Below, piece by piece: positions 9,953 through 18,184 of a stretch of 64,000 nt of DNA (position 1 is the stretch's first letter; each line of letters opens with the position of its first letter). A model generated the notes under the pieces. That model ran no database searches. It saw only the letters and a list, made by a program, of their open reading frames with translations, and was not told the DNA's origin. Position numbers and translations under genes: made by a program. Source of the stretch: Zobellia uliginosa (GTDB lineage Bacteria > Bacteroidota > Bacteroidia > Flavobacteriales > Flavobacteriaceae); the NCBI RefSeq assembly GCF_018860745.1, contig NZ_JAHKPY010000015.1:147570-211569 (forward strand). The letters run 5' to 3'.

Positions 9953-10582
9953 ATGAGCTTAGTAAGGTTAAAAATAAAAGGTATTTCCTATAGCCAAACA
10001 CAAAATGGGGCTTACGCCCTTATTTTGAACGAAGTGGAAGGCGATCGTAAACTACCCATTGTCATTGGTGCTTTTGAAGCGCAGAGTATTGCTATTGCCC
10101 TTGAGAAAGAAATAAAGCCACCAAGGCCATTGACTCACGATTTGTTCAAAAACTTTTCAGATCGTTTTGATATAGTAATTAAACAAGTTATAATCCACAA
10201 GTTGGTGGACGGTGTTTTTTACTCCAGTATCATCTGCGAACGCGATAAAATTGAGGAAATCATAGATGCCAGAACCAGTGACGCTATTGCATTAGCACTT
10301 CGTTTTAATGCTCCGATTTTTACTTATAAGACTATTTTGGACAAAGCGGGCATCTTCTTAAAATTCTCTTCTAAAGACAAGGAAAAAGAAGAAACAGACG
10401 ATAGTATTGTGGTTGATGAGATTTTACAGGAAGGTGAAACTGTAGAAATCGAGTCTGGTGCAACCGATGGTTATACCGAACTATCTATTGATGAGCTCCA
10501 CAAGGAACTTGATAAAGCCGTTGTGAACGAAGATTATGAAAAAGCGGCCAAGTTACGTGATGAGATTTCCAAAAGAAACTGA
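9953..10582 (+). CDS. Bifunctional nuclease family protein with C-terminal UVR motif
   Basis: This is a DUF151/BFN-domain protein (MSLVRLKIKGISYSQTQNGAYALIL, then LPIVIGAFEAQSIAIALE and ARTSDAIALALRFNAPIF) followed by an acidic linker and a C-terminal UvrB/UvrC-like helix pair (about 35 residues, ending YEKAAKLRDEISKRN). BFN domains have been linked to DNase/RNase activity; the role in Bacteroidota is not established. I chose the ATG at 9953 because the usual family start is MSLVRLKI. An upstream in-frame ATG at 9935 would lie in the T-tract of the etfA terminator. The nucleoside transporter gene follows after 18 bp. Confidence 0.8.
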   Translation: MSLVRLKIKGISYSQTQNGAYALILNEVEGDRKLPIVIGAFEAQSIAIALEKEIKPPRPLTHDLFKNFSDRFDIVIKQVIIHKLVDGVFYSSIICERDKIEEIIDARTSDAIALALRFNAPIFTYKTILDKAGIFLKFSSKDKEKEETDDSIVVDEILQEGETVEIESGATDGYTELSIDELHKELDKAVVNEDYEKAAKLRDEISKRN

Positions 10583-10600
10583 TAAACAAGCAAGTACCTT

Positions 10601-12049
10601 ATGAAAATTAACCTTTGGATTGTACTACTTGCCCTATTTATATTTTTCCCATCCATAGCACAAGAAAACATAGCGGTTCCTGCCGCAGAAACGGCTGCTA
10701 TTAATGATATAATTTCTCAAAACACAGATCATATTCAGCCTAATGCAGGCTTTAGCTTAAACAGTTTGGGCAGGGGCATATTAGGTATGGTAGTGCTCCT
10801 GCTTATTTCAGTTTTGTTTAGTTCTAACCGAAAGGCAATTAATTGGAAAACCGTTGGTATTGGTCTTACATTACAGTTATTTATTGCTATTGGGGTACTT
10901 AAAGTGCCGTTTATCCAGAAAGTATTTGAATCCATTGGTGAGGTTTTTATAAGTATTCTAGGTTTTACCAGGGCGGGAAGTAAATTTTTGTTTGAGGGAT
11001 TGGTGGTGGACACTAATACATTCGGTTATATTTTTGCTTTTCAAGTTTTGCCAACTATCATCTTTTTTTCAGCTTTGACCTCGTTACTATTCTACTTAGG
11101 CATTATTCAAAAAGTGGTAAGAGCTCTAGCATGGGCACTTTCTAAAACCTTAGGTATTTCCGGAGCCGAAAGTCTATCTGTTGCCGGAAACATATTTCTA
11201 GGCCAGACCGAAGCACCTTTATTGATTAAAGCTTACTTGGAGAAGATGACCAAGTCTGAGATTCTTCTAGTAATGATCGGTGGAATGGCAACGGTAGCAG
11301 GTGCTGTTTTAGCAGCCTATATTGGCTTCTTAGGCGGCGAAGACAAAATATTACAGCTTGTATTTGCCAAGCACCTTTTGGCAGCTTCCGTAATGGCGGC
11401 ACCAGGAGCTATTGTTATCTCTAAAATCCTTTATCCACAGACCGAACCTGTAAACACGGAGGTTGCCGTGTCTTCAGAAAAAATAGGAGCCAACATTCTA
11501 GATGCTATCGCCAATGGTACTACGGAAGGTTTACGTTTGGCAGTAAATGTTGGGGCCATGCTTTTGGTTTTCGTAGCTATGATTGCTATGCTAAACGGAA
11601 TTCTAGATTGGATCGGCGATATGTCATCACTCAACCAATGGGTGGCCAGCAATACCTCTTATGATAAGTTTTCTTTGGAAGCCATTTTAGGCACGGTATT
11701 CGCACCGCTCATGTGGTTAATTGGCGTTGCCAATGAAGATATTATGCTTATGGGACAGTTACTGGGTATCAAACTTGTGGCAAGCGAATTTGTAGGCTAC
11801 ATACAATTAGCGGAGCTAAAGGATATGGCTACCGGTGCAACTTTCACCTATAATAAATCCGTTATTATGGCCACTTATATGCTTTGCGGTTTCGCCAACT
11901 TTGCATCTATAGGCATACAGATCGGCGGTATAGGTTCATTGGCTCCCGGGCAGCGTAAAACCCTTTCTGAATTTGGACTTAGAGCTGTTCTTGGTGGTTC
12001 TATCGCTTCTCTATTATCAGCTACTATTGCCGGTATGATTTTAGGATAA
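10601..12049 (+). CDS. Concentrative nucleoside transporter (NupC/CNT family)
   Basis: This inner-membrane symporter imports nucleosides using an ion gradient. The 482-aa protein has an N-terminal signal-like segment, then the CNT order: Nucleos_tra2_N (VLKVPFIQKVFESIGE), a gate domain with GQTEAPLLIKAYLEKMTKSEI, and the C-terminal transport domain with GVANEDIMLMGQLLG and FANFASIGIQIGGIGSLAPGQR. The first 55 residues are longer than in E. coli NupC. Gene order nuclease-NupC-thyA, with cytidine deaminase at 30.3 kb, points to nucleoside salvage, which is an inference. Confidence 0.9.
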   Translation: MKINLWIVLLALFIFFPSIAQENIAVPAAETAAINDIISQNTDHIQPNAGFSLNSLGRGILGMVVLLLISVLFSSNRKAINWKTVGIGLTLQLFIAIGVLKVPFIQKVFESIGEVFISILGFTRAGSKFLFEGLVVDTNTFGYIFAFQVLPTIIFFSALTSLLFYLGIIQKVVRALAWALSKTLGISGAESLSVAGNIFLGQTEAPLLIKAYLEKMTKSEILLVMIGGMATVAGAVLAAYIGFLGGEDKILQLVFAKHLLAASVMAAPGAIVISKILYPQTEPVNTEVAVSSEKIGANILDAIANGTTEGLRLAVNVGAMLLVFVAMIAMLNGILDWIGDMSSLNQWVASNTSYDKFSLEAILGTVFAPLMWLIGVANEDIMLMGQLLGIKLVASEFVGYIQLAELKDMATGATFTYNKSVIMATYMLCGFANFASIGIQIGGIGSLAPGQRKTLSEFGLRAVLGGSIASLLSATIAGMILG

Positions 12050-12134
12050 CTCAGCGTCATTCACCAAAAACATTCAGTTAATAAATCGCTAATAACTACT
12101 TTCAGTAAATTTCTAGCTTTCACCCTTTACCTTT

Positions 12135-12142
12135 TATCTTTG
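12135..12142 (+). promoter_or_regulatory. thyA promoter -7 box immediately before the start codon
   Basis: TATCTTTG matches the TAnnTTTG consensus. Its last base is only 7 nt before the thyA ATG (12150), so transcription would start at or next to the start codon and the mRNA would be leaderless or nearly so. No good -33 TTG was seen. Confidence 0.5.
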
Positions 12143-12149
12143 AACCACT

Positions 12150-12974
12150 ATGAAGCAATACCACGATTTACTTAAGCACGTACTAGAAACCGGTAACCAG
12201 AAAGGAGACCGCACAGGAACAGGAACTCTTAGCGTTTTTGGCCATCAAATGCGTTTTGACCTAAGCGAAGGCTTTCCTATGGTAACCACTAAAAAGTTAC
12301 ACCTCAAGTCTATCGTCTATGAATTGTTGTGGTTCTTGAAAGGTGATACAAACATCAAATATCTTCAAGAAAACGGTGTACGTATTTGGAATGAGTGGGC
12401 AGATGAGAATGGCGACTTAGGTCCTGTCTACGGGCATCAATGGCGCAATTGGAACAATGATGAAATAGACCAAATCAAAGATGTAATAGAATCATTGAAG
12501 AATAATCCCAATAGCAGGCGTATGTTGGTTTCCGCATGGAACCCTAGTGTTCTTCCGGATACGTCTAAATCATTTTCTGAAAATGTAGCAAACGGTAAAG
12601 CTGCACTCCCCCCATGCCATGCATTTTTTCAATTTTATGTGGCAGATGGTAAACTTTCGTGTCAATTGTACCAACGAAGTGCAGATATCTTTTTAGGGGT
12701 GCCTTTCAACATTGCATCTTACGCCTTGTTTACCATGATGATGGCACAGGTCTGTGGTTATGAGGCTGGCGAATTCATTCACACTTTTGGTGATGCCCAT
12801 ATTTATAACAACCATATGGATCAGGTAGAATTGCAATTAAGTCGTGAAATTAGACCTTTACCAAAAATGGTTATCAATCCTGAAATAAAAGATATTTTCG
12901 ACTTTAATTTTGAGGATTTTACCTTAGAGGATTACAATCCACATCCTCATATAAAAGGAGCCGTAGCGGTTTAG
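12150..12974 (+). CDS. thyA: Thymidylate synthase
   Basis: ThyA methylates dUMP to dTMP with methylene-tetrahydrofolate and releases dihydrofolate, which FolA (17.7 kb) must reduce again. The 274-aa protein is complete. Visible features are the N-terminal [11 protein letters not shown], arginines in [12 protein letters not shown] that bind phosphate, catalytic Cys156 in [12 protein letters not shown], and the nucleotide contact GDAHIYNNH. The start at 12150 gives the standard MKQYHDLL N-terminus and sits just after the predicted -7 box. Confidence 0.97.
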   Translation: MKQYHDLLKHVLETGNQKGDRTGTGTLSVFGHQMRFDLSEGFPMVTTKKLHLKSIVYELLWFLKGDTNIKYLQENGVRIWNEWADENGDLGPVYGHQWRNWNNDEIDQIKDVIESLKNNPNSRRMLVSAWNPSVLPDTSKSFSENVANGKAALPPCHAFFQFYVADGKLSCQLYQRSADIFLGVPFNIASYALFTMMMAQVCGYEAGEFIHTFGDAHIYNNHMDQVELQLSREIRPLPKMVINPEIKDIFDFNFEDFTLEDYNPHPHIKGAVAV

Positions 12975-13048
12975 GGCTCATCAAAAACATGATTGAGTCA
13001 ACGAGGTACTTTCTATAATCCTTATATTTATAAGATATAAGAATTGTT

Positions 13049-14209
13049 ATGACATTGACAGATTCCCTCATTGACTTTTTTTTAGAGACCCGCAAACACA
13101 CTGAAAACCTCTGCGAACCTTTAGAAATAGAAGATTATGTAGTGCAACCCATAGTAGACGTTTCTCCCCCTAAATGGCATTTAGGACATACTACTTGGTT
13201 TTTTGAGGAATTTATTCTAAAACCTCATCTTAAGGATTATAAGATTTTTGATGAAGATTTCTCTTTTGTGTTCAATAGTTATTATGAGACGGTTGGAAAA
13301 AGAGTAGTGAGGTCCGATCGTGGCAACCTTTCGAGACCGTCGGTAGAAAGTGTGTATGCCTACCGATCACACGTAACGAAGGCTGTAGAACGTCTTTTCG
13401 TTACCACTCAAAGTCAAGAATTATATGACCTTCTGGAAATAGGTATTCATCATGAGAAACAACACCAAGAACTATTATTGACAGACATTAAATTTATTTT
13501 GGGCAACAACCCCTTACTACCCTCCTATTCGGATACTTTTAAAGAACATCCGCTAGAAAGTACCTCCAAAGAATGGATTTCCATGGAAGAAGGCATTTAT
13601 GAAATTGGCCATAATTCCGAAGATTTTTGTTATGATAATGAACTGGGAAGACACAAGGTATATTTACATCCGTTCAAGATATCGAACAACTTGGTTACCA
13701 ATCAAGAGTATATTGAATTTATTGAAGCTGGAGGTTATAAAAAATTTGATTTATGGCATGCAGAAGGATGGGACTGGGTAAATCAAAACCAGATTTCCGC
13801 TCCATTGTACTGGCATAAAATTGATGGTGTTTGGCACAATTACACGCTAAAAGGTCTTCAAACAATTACCCCTGGAGCACCGGTTACACATATTTCATAT
13901 TTTGAAGCCTTTGCCTTCGCACAATTTAAAGGCTGCCGTCTTGCTACTGAATTTGAATGGGAAGCTTCGCAAGCTTTTTTCACTTGGGGCAAACGCTGGG
14001 AATGGACAGAAAGCGCTTATCTACCTTACCCAAACTACACAAAAGCAGAAGGTGCTTTAGGTGAATATAATGGCAAATTCATGGTCAATCAAAAAGTATT
14101 GCGCGGCGGTTCTGTTGCAACACCTATAAAACACACAAGATTTACGTACCGTAATTTTTTTCAGACTGATCTAAGATGGCAATATAACGGATTACGATTG
14201 GTAAAATAA
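13049..14209 (+). CDS. egtB: Ergothioneine biosynthesis protein EgtB-like sulfoxide synthase
   Basis: EgtB enzymes are iron(II)-dependent and join a thiol (cysteine or gamma-glutamylcysteine) to C2 of trimethylhistidine as a sulfoxide. The 386-aa protein has an N-terminal DinB-like domain with a plausible three-histidine site: His47 in WHLGHTTW, and His135 and His139 in the HHEKQHQE motif. A C-terminal FGE-sulfatase-like domain contains GEYNGKFMVNQKVLRGGS and YRNFFQTDLRWQYNGLRL, typical for EgtB/OvoA. It lacks the extra methyltransferase domain of OvoA. egtD follows after 48 bp. No egtC amidohydrolase is present, which would fit a cysteine-using enzyme; that is an inference. Confidence 0.88.
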   Translation: MTLTDSLIDFFLETRKHTENLCEPLEIEDYVVQPIVDVSPPKWHLGHTTWFFEEFILKPHLKDYKIFDEDFSFVFNSYYETVGKRVVRSDRGNLSRPSVESVYAYRSHVTKAVERLFVTTQSQELYDLLEIGIHHEKQHQELLLTDIKFILGNNPLLPSYSDTFKEHPLESTSKEWISMEEGIYEIGHNSEDFCYDNELGRHKVYLHPFKISNNLVTNQEYIEFIEAGGYKKFDLWHAEGWDWVNQNQISAPLYWHKIDGVWHNYTLKGLQTITPGAPVTHISYFEAFAFAQFKGCRLATEFEWEASQAFFTWGKRWEWTESAYLPYPNYTKAEGALGEYNGKFMVNQKVLRGGSVATPIKHTRFTYRNFFQTDLRWQYNGLRLVK

Positions 14210-14257
14210 ATTTACGGTCAAAAGTATAGTTTCCCAAAATTTCCCGACTTAAACATT

Positions 14258-15229
14258 ATGCAAAAACCAACCGAATTACTTTTTAAAACCCAATTTGAAG
14301 AAGACGTTCATTCTGGACTAACAGATTTTCCAAAACATTTATCATCAAAATACTTTTATGATGAAAAGGGAGATAAGCTTTTTCAGGATATAATGCATAT
14401 GCCAGAGTATTATCTAACTCAAAAAGAGTATGATATTCTCTTGAACCACACTGCTAAAATAGCCCAACTCTTTGCTTCGGGAAATCCAAAATTCCGACTT
14501 ATAGAATTAGGGGCAGGAGATGGGAAAAAGACAAAAATTCTTTTGAAACACCTTTTAGAAAATAATTTTGATTTTAAATATCAACCTATAGACATAAGTC
14601 AGAACGTACTTAACGGCTTAGAGGCTTCATTAAAAAGGGAACTTCCTCAAATGACCGTAGAACCTCAACAAGGCACTTATTTTGAGGCTTTGGAAAAACT
14701 TAATTCTGAAAACGGTTCAAAGAAAATTATACTATTTTTAGGATCCAATATAGGCAACCTTTTGCACGAACAGGCTATTGATTTTTTAAAAAGCGTTCAG
14801 GAACTAATGCAAAAAGACGACCTATTTTTTATAGGTTTCGACATGAAGAAAAACCCGCAAACCATCTTAGATGCCTATAATGACCAGACTGGTATTACAG
14901 CAGCATTTAACAAAAATGTGTTAGCCAGAATCAATAAGGAATTAGGTGGTAATTTTAATTTGGATAAATTTCTACATTGGGAAGTATACGATCCAGAAAG
15001 TGGAACCGCCAAAAGTTACTTGGTTGCTAAAGAAGCGCAATCTGTAAGTATTAACAAGTTAAACCTACTAATTGATTTTGACCAATGGGAAACCATACAT
15101 ACGGAAATTTCCCAAAAGTACGATGATAAAGTAGTGACCTGGCTAGCAGAAAAAGCAAATCTTAAAATTGAAACAGAGTTTTCTGATGTAGAAAAGCAGT
15201 ACAAGAATTTCGTACTAAGGAAAGGATAA
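14258..15229 (+). CDS. egtD: L-histidine N-alpha-methyltransferase EgtD
   Basis: EgtD trimethylates the amino group of histidine with SAM to make hercynine, the substrate of EgtB. The 323-aa protein shows the family N-terminus (DVHSGLTDFPKHLSSKYFYDEKG), the SAM-binding loop RLIELGAGDGKKT, the LFLGSNIGNL segment and a C-terminal RINKELGGNFNLDKFLHWEVYDP stretch. Length and domain order match EgtD. It lies in the same orientation as egtB and is probably co-transcribed with it. Confidence 0.92.
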   Translation: MQKPTELLFKTQFEEDVHSGLTDFPKHLSSKYFYDEKGDKLFQDIMHMPEYYLTQKEYDILLNHTAKIAQLFASGNPKFRLIELGAGDGKKTKILLKHLLENNFDFKYQPIDISQNVLNGLEASLKRELPQMTVEPQQGTYFEALEKLNSENGSKKIILFLGSNIGNLLHEQAIDFLKSVQELMQKDDLFFIGFDMKKNPQTILDAYNDQTGITAAFNKNVLARINKELGGNFNLDKFLHWEVYDPESGTAKSYLVAKEAQSVSINKLNLLIDFDQWETIHTEISQKYDDKVVTWLAEKANLKIETEFSDVEKQYKNFVLRKG

Positions 15230-15290
15230 GGTACGCCGGAAAAATATAATTATGAATCCACCATTTTTTGAATGGTACTATTTTATTGAT

Positions 15291-15572
15291 ATGAAAGCAA
15301 TTTGGAATGATACCGTAATAGCGGAAAGTGATGAAACCGTTGTAGTGGAAAACAATCATTATTTTCCTGCAGAAAGCATAAAAAAGGAATATTTTAAACC
15401 TAGTGAGACCCATAGCACTTGCCCATGGAAAGGGCAGGCACACTACTACACTTTAGCTGTTGATGGCAAGGAAAATCAAGATGCGGCATGGTTCTATCCA
15501 GAAGTGAGCCCTCTTGCTAAAGGCATTAAAGGTCGTGTTGCTTTTTGGAAAGGTGTTACCGTAGAAGCATGA
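15291..15572 (+). CDS. DUF427 domain protein
   Basis: This small protein of about 93 residues has the DUF427 pattern: KAIWNDTVIAESDETVVVENNHYFP, then the conserved cysteine of STCPWKGQAHYY, and DAAWFYPEVSPLAKGIKGRVAFW. I prefer the ATG at 15291, which gives the common family start MKAIW. An in-frame ATG at 15252 would add 13 residues with no family resemblance. It follows egtD by about 60 bp on the same strand and may be part of the transcript. DUF427 has no established biochemical role known to me, so any link to ergothioneine rests only on position. Confidence 0.8.
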   Translation: MKAIWNDTVIAESDETVVVENNHYFPAESIKKEYFKPSETHSTCPWKGQAHYYTLAVDGKENQDAAWFYPEVSPLAKGIKGRVAFWKGVTVEA

Positions 15573-15631
15573 AAACGAAAACCATGAACATTACGATGTA
15601 ATATAATGTTGGGGAGACGCTAAGAATAATA

Positions 15632-15663
15632 AAAGCCGGAACATAATGGTATGTTCCGGCTTT
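15632..15663. terminator. Bidirectional intrinsic terminator
   Basis: A perfect 13-bp stem (15632-15644 with 15651-15663) around a 6-nt loop is flanked by A-rich and T-rich tracts. It separates the convergent DUF427 gene and CBM48 gene. Confidence 0.9.
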
Positions 15664-15684
15664 CTATTTTATCTAACAAAACGA

Positions 15685-15984
15685 TTATAGATCCAGAACG
15701 GCATTTTCGCCACCTGCAAAATCATTCCATTGGTAACGATCAGCTTCTGAATCGTTAACATAGTTGCCATCAATAATATATTTGAACTCAAATGAAGTTT
15801 CTTTTGGAAGTTCCATAGAACCTTTAAAGTTTCCGTTTTTCAATTTTTTCAAAGAACTAGCTTTATTAGCTTTCCAGTTATTGAAATCACCAACTACAGC
15901 TACTTTTTTAGCTTCCTCTGCAGGAACGGTAAACGTTACTTTACAAACGGGTTTAGTTTTAAGATACTGTTTTGAAATTGCCAT
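15685..15984 (-). CDS. CBM48 / AMPK-like glycogen-binding mini-protein
   Basis: This 99-aa protein is almost entirely one early-set carbohydrate-binding domain. VTFTVPAEEAKKVAVVGDFNNW is the classic CBM48 strand and turn, followed by KLKNGNFKGSMELP, EFKYIIDGNYVND and a final YQWNDFAGGENAVLDL. CBM48 domains bind alpha-1,4-glucans. Here there is no attached catalytic domain and no glycogen gene nearby, so the domain may act as a free binding module or regulator. It has its own promoter and terminator. A beta-turn loop with a paired tryptophan (NNWKAN and YQWND) is conserved. Confidence 0.85.
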   Translation of the reverse strand: MAISKQYLKTKPVCKVTFTVPAEEAKKVAVVGDFNNWKANKASSLKKLKNGNFKGSMELPKETSFEFKYIIDGNYVNDSEADRYQWNDFAGGENAVLDL

Positions 15985-16028
15985 TGTTTATTATTTTAAA
16001 TTGATTTTTTTGTTTCTTAATTAGAGAC

Positions 16029-16060
16029 CAAAACTACTATATTAAACTACTCATATACAA
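16029..16060 (-). promoter_or_regulatory. Promoter of the CBM48 gene
   Basis: On the minus strand TAGTTTTG (16029-16036) matches TAnnTTTG and a TTG (16058-16060) lies 21 bp further upstream at the -33 position. The predicted leader is about 40 nt. Confidence 0.5.
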
Positions 16061-16153
16061 TGATTAACGCATTTTTATCATTTTCGCAATATTCACATAA
16101 CAAATGATATATCAGTACAAAAAAAAGGTATGTATAATTTCAATTCAAAAGCC

Positions 16154-17242
16154 CTATACCCCTGTTCTTAAGATTTTTACCACCGTATTTATGTCTTCTA
16201 TACTGTTATAAAAGTGGAAACTAAACCTAATACCGTCACCACGTTGCGAACATATCACTCCATTATCCGTTAATTTTTGAAATAGTGCATTATCTCCCTT
16301 TATATTAAATATGGTACTATGATCTTCCCTATCCCTTATCACCTTAGACAATAAACCTAATTGACCAAATTCTTCTTTTGCTTTTTGAGAAAGAAGCTTC
16401 AGCTGATTTTCAATCGCGTTTCTCCCCAAAGTATTTAAATACTTCAAAGAAAAATTTAAACTTCCAAAAGTTAACGTATCTAGATGGCCAGGCTCAAAAT
16501 GATTAGCAAATGAAATACTATCCCTACCGTTAAGATTATGCCCGGAGGCGTTATATCCTATTGTATTTACAGAGAACATATCTTCTATATCATCTTTAAA
16601 TAAAATGAATCCATTTCCGTAACCGGACAGCAACCACTTGTACGCACTTGCCCCCATAACGTCTATAGGCGAACTTTCAAAATCAAAATCAGACGTGCCA
16701 CAGAACTGAGTTCCGTCTGCAATAATTTTCAAGTTAGGAAATTCATTTCGTATTTTTGTAAGAAATTTCATATTAATTTTTAAACCGTTAGTCCATTGCA
16801 CAAGACTAAGGGCTAAAACAGATATATTATTTTTACGTATAATGTTTTCAATATTGGCTTCTATATTCTCATCTAAATCCACATAGGAAATATCAAACCC
16901 CCTATATTCAAAAGGCCAATTAACAGAAGGGTAATCTCCTTTTACCAATAATACCTTATGCTTTTTGTCCAAGCCATCTACCAGCATGTTTAGGCCTAAG
17001 GAAAAATTTTGTACTAGAGCCGTATTCTCTTTTTTAGCTCCAAAAAAATCAGCAACTGACTGCCTGGTTTCTGCAATTATTTTTTCCATCACCCTATTTC
17101 GAAAAATACTCCCACCAATTAAATAATCTAGGTCGTGCTCCTGTCTCCATTCCATTAAATCATCATTGAGCAATCCTGCCGAAGCTGTGTTCGCGTATAT
17201 ATACTGACTTAAAACAGGAAAGTGTTTTCTGGTATTTTTCAT
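16154..17242 (-). CDS. Class V aminotransferase / cysteine desulfurase-like PLP enzyme
   Basis: The 362-aa protein has the fold-type I class V pattern. YIYANTASAGLL lies at the N-terminus. IIADGTQFCG supplies the PLP-contacting Asp176 and Gln179, and ASAYKWLLSGYGNG supplies the likely Schiff-base Lys202. LDTLTFGSLNFSLKYL and a small C-terminal domain follow. Members include isopenicillin-N epimerase-like proteins, desulfurases and the EgtE C-S lyase that finishes ergothioneine synthesis. It lies 0.9 kb beyond egtBD on the opposite strand, so an EgtE-like role is possible but not shown. No conserved desulfurase cysteine loop was recognised near the C-terminus. Confidence 0.8.
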   Translation of the reverse strand: MKNTRKHFPVLSQYIYANTASAGLLNDDLMEWRQEHDLDYLIGGSIFRNRVMEKIIAETRQSVADFFGAKKENTALVQNFSLGLNMLVDGLDKKHKVLLVKGDYPSVNWPFEYRGFDISYVDLDENIEANIENIIRKNNISVLALSLVQWTNGLKINMKFLTKIRNEFPNLKIIADGTQFCGTSDFDFESSPIDVMGASAYKWLLSGYGNGFILFKDDIEDMFSVNTIGYNASGHNLNGRDSISFANHFEPGHLDTLTFGSLNFSLKYLNTLGRNAIENQLKLLSQKAKEEFGQLGLLSKVIRDREDHSTIFNIKGDNALFQKLTDNGVICSQRGDGIRFSFHFYNSIEDINTVVKILRTGV

Positions 17243-17270
17243 CTTGTATTTTCTGTGTCGGCAATTGCCT

Positions 17271-17278
17271 TATCTTTG
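17271..17278 (+). promoter_or_regulatory. -7 box for the 2TM-folA operon
   Basis: TATCTTTG matches TAnnTTTG. A TTG at 17244-17246 lies 24 bp upstream, slightly far for a -33 box. The predicted start of transcription is about 15 nt before the ATG at 17301, which supports that start over the in-frame ATG at 17244. Confidence 0.5.
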
Positions 17279-17300
17279 TTATCTAAAGGTAACGATTCGT

Positions 17301-17690
17301 ATGTTCTCTAAAAATAAAAACCGCTCTGAAGTAAATCTTGAGCAACACGAAATGCTCGAGAACGCCCAAACACGCATCAAGCAAAAGAAGCGTTTATACG
17401 TTCATTTTGTCATCTTTCTTATTGGTAGTGTCTTTATGATTCTAATCAATAAGATTTTAAAATATGGTGATACCTATGATTGGTTTATTTGGTGTATTAC
17501 CTTATGGGCCTTTCTTTTTATCATTCACGCTTTCAACGTTTTTGTAACCCAAAAATTTATGGGGAAGGATTGGGAGCGCGACCAACGCGAAAAACTAGTT
17601 GCCAAACAAAAGAAACGCATTGCCGAAATTCAGAAAGAGATAGAGACCGATTTTCCGGTTGCTCAAATCAACAAAAAAAAAGAACCATGA
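17301..17690 (+). CDS. 2TM domain protein
   Basis: The protein has about 129 residues. It begins with a charged segment, has two membrane helices (VHFVIFLIGSVFMILI and WFIWCITLWAFLFIIHAFNV) joined by a short loop, and ends in a lysine-rich coiled tail (KLVAKQKKRIAEIQKEIE). This matches the 2TM domain seen in Bacteroidota, sometimes fused to LytTR or histidine kinase proteins. Here it is stand-alone. The start at 17301 was chosen because the predicted -7 box lies between it and the earlier ATG. The stop codon overlaps the folA start in an ATGA junction. Function is unknown. Confidence 0.75.
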   Translation: MFSKNKNRSEVNLEQHEMLENAQTRIKQKKRLYVHFVIFLIGSVFMILINKILKYGDTYDWFIWCITLWAFLFIIHAFNVFVTQKFMGKDWERDQREKLVAKQKKRIAEIQKEIETDFPVAQINKKKEP

Positions 17691-18184
17691 AAACTGTAGC
17701 AATGATAGCGGCAGCGGCCGAGAATGACGCTTTAGGAAAAGACAATGACCTCCTCTGGCACCTACCGGACGATTTCAAAAGGTTCAAAAACCTTACTTCA
17801 GGCCACACGATACTAATGGGAAGAAAAACGTACGAGAGTTTCCCTAAGCCACTGCCCAACCGCAAACATGCAATTATAACTAGGGATGAAAACTATACGG
17901 TAGACCATGATTGTTGCGTTGTAGTGCATTCTCTACCTGAAGCTTTGGAGTTGGTTAAAGATGAACCCTTATCCTTTATCATAGGAGGTGGTGAAATCTA
18001 TAAATTGGGAATGGAGTATGCTAATAAAATTGAGCTAACCCGCGTACATGGTGACTTTGAAGATGCCGATACATTTTTTCCTGAAATAGATGAAAAGGTT
18101 TGGGAACTTGCTACTGAGCAATACCATCCAAAAGATGAAAAACACAAATACGCTTTTACGTATCTTACTTATCTAAAAATCTAA
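17687..18184 (+). CDS. folA: Dihydrofolate reductase
   Basis: FolA reduces dihydrofolate to tetrahydrofolate with NADPH. The 165-aa protein starts at the ATG inside the ATGA overlap with the 2TM gene, giving the standard MKTVAMIAAAAENDALGKDNDLLWHLPDDFKRFK. HTILMGRKTYESF and SFIIGGGEIY for NADPH binding follow, then the C-terminal strand YAFTYLTYLK. The active-site acidic residue is the aspartate in LPDDFKRF. Longer open frames upstream lack any folate-reductase similarity. Its last 12 bases overlap the convergent murI gene. Confidence 0.95.
   Translation: MKTVAMIAAAAENDALGKDNDLLWHLPDDFKRFKNLTSGHTILMGRKTYESFPKPLPNRKHAIITRDENYTVDHDCCVVVHSLPEALELVKDEPLSFIIGGGEIYKLGMEYANKIELTRVHGDFEDADTFFPEIDEKVWELATEQYHPKDEKHKYAFTYLTYLKI

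Noticed and set aside
13049..14209. Reading the egtB-like gene as OvoA or as a sulfatase-maturing FGE
   Set aside because: It lacks the OvoA methyltransferase domain and the FGE cysteine pair, and has the DinB-type histidine site next to egtD.
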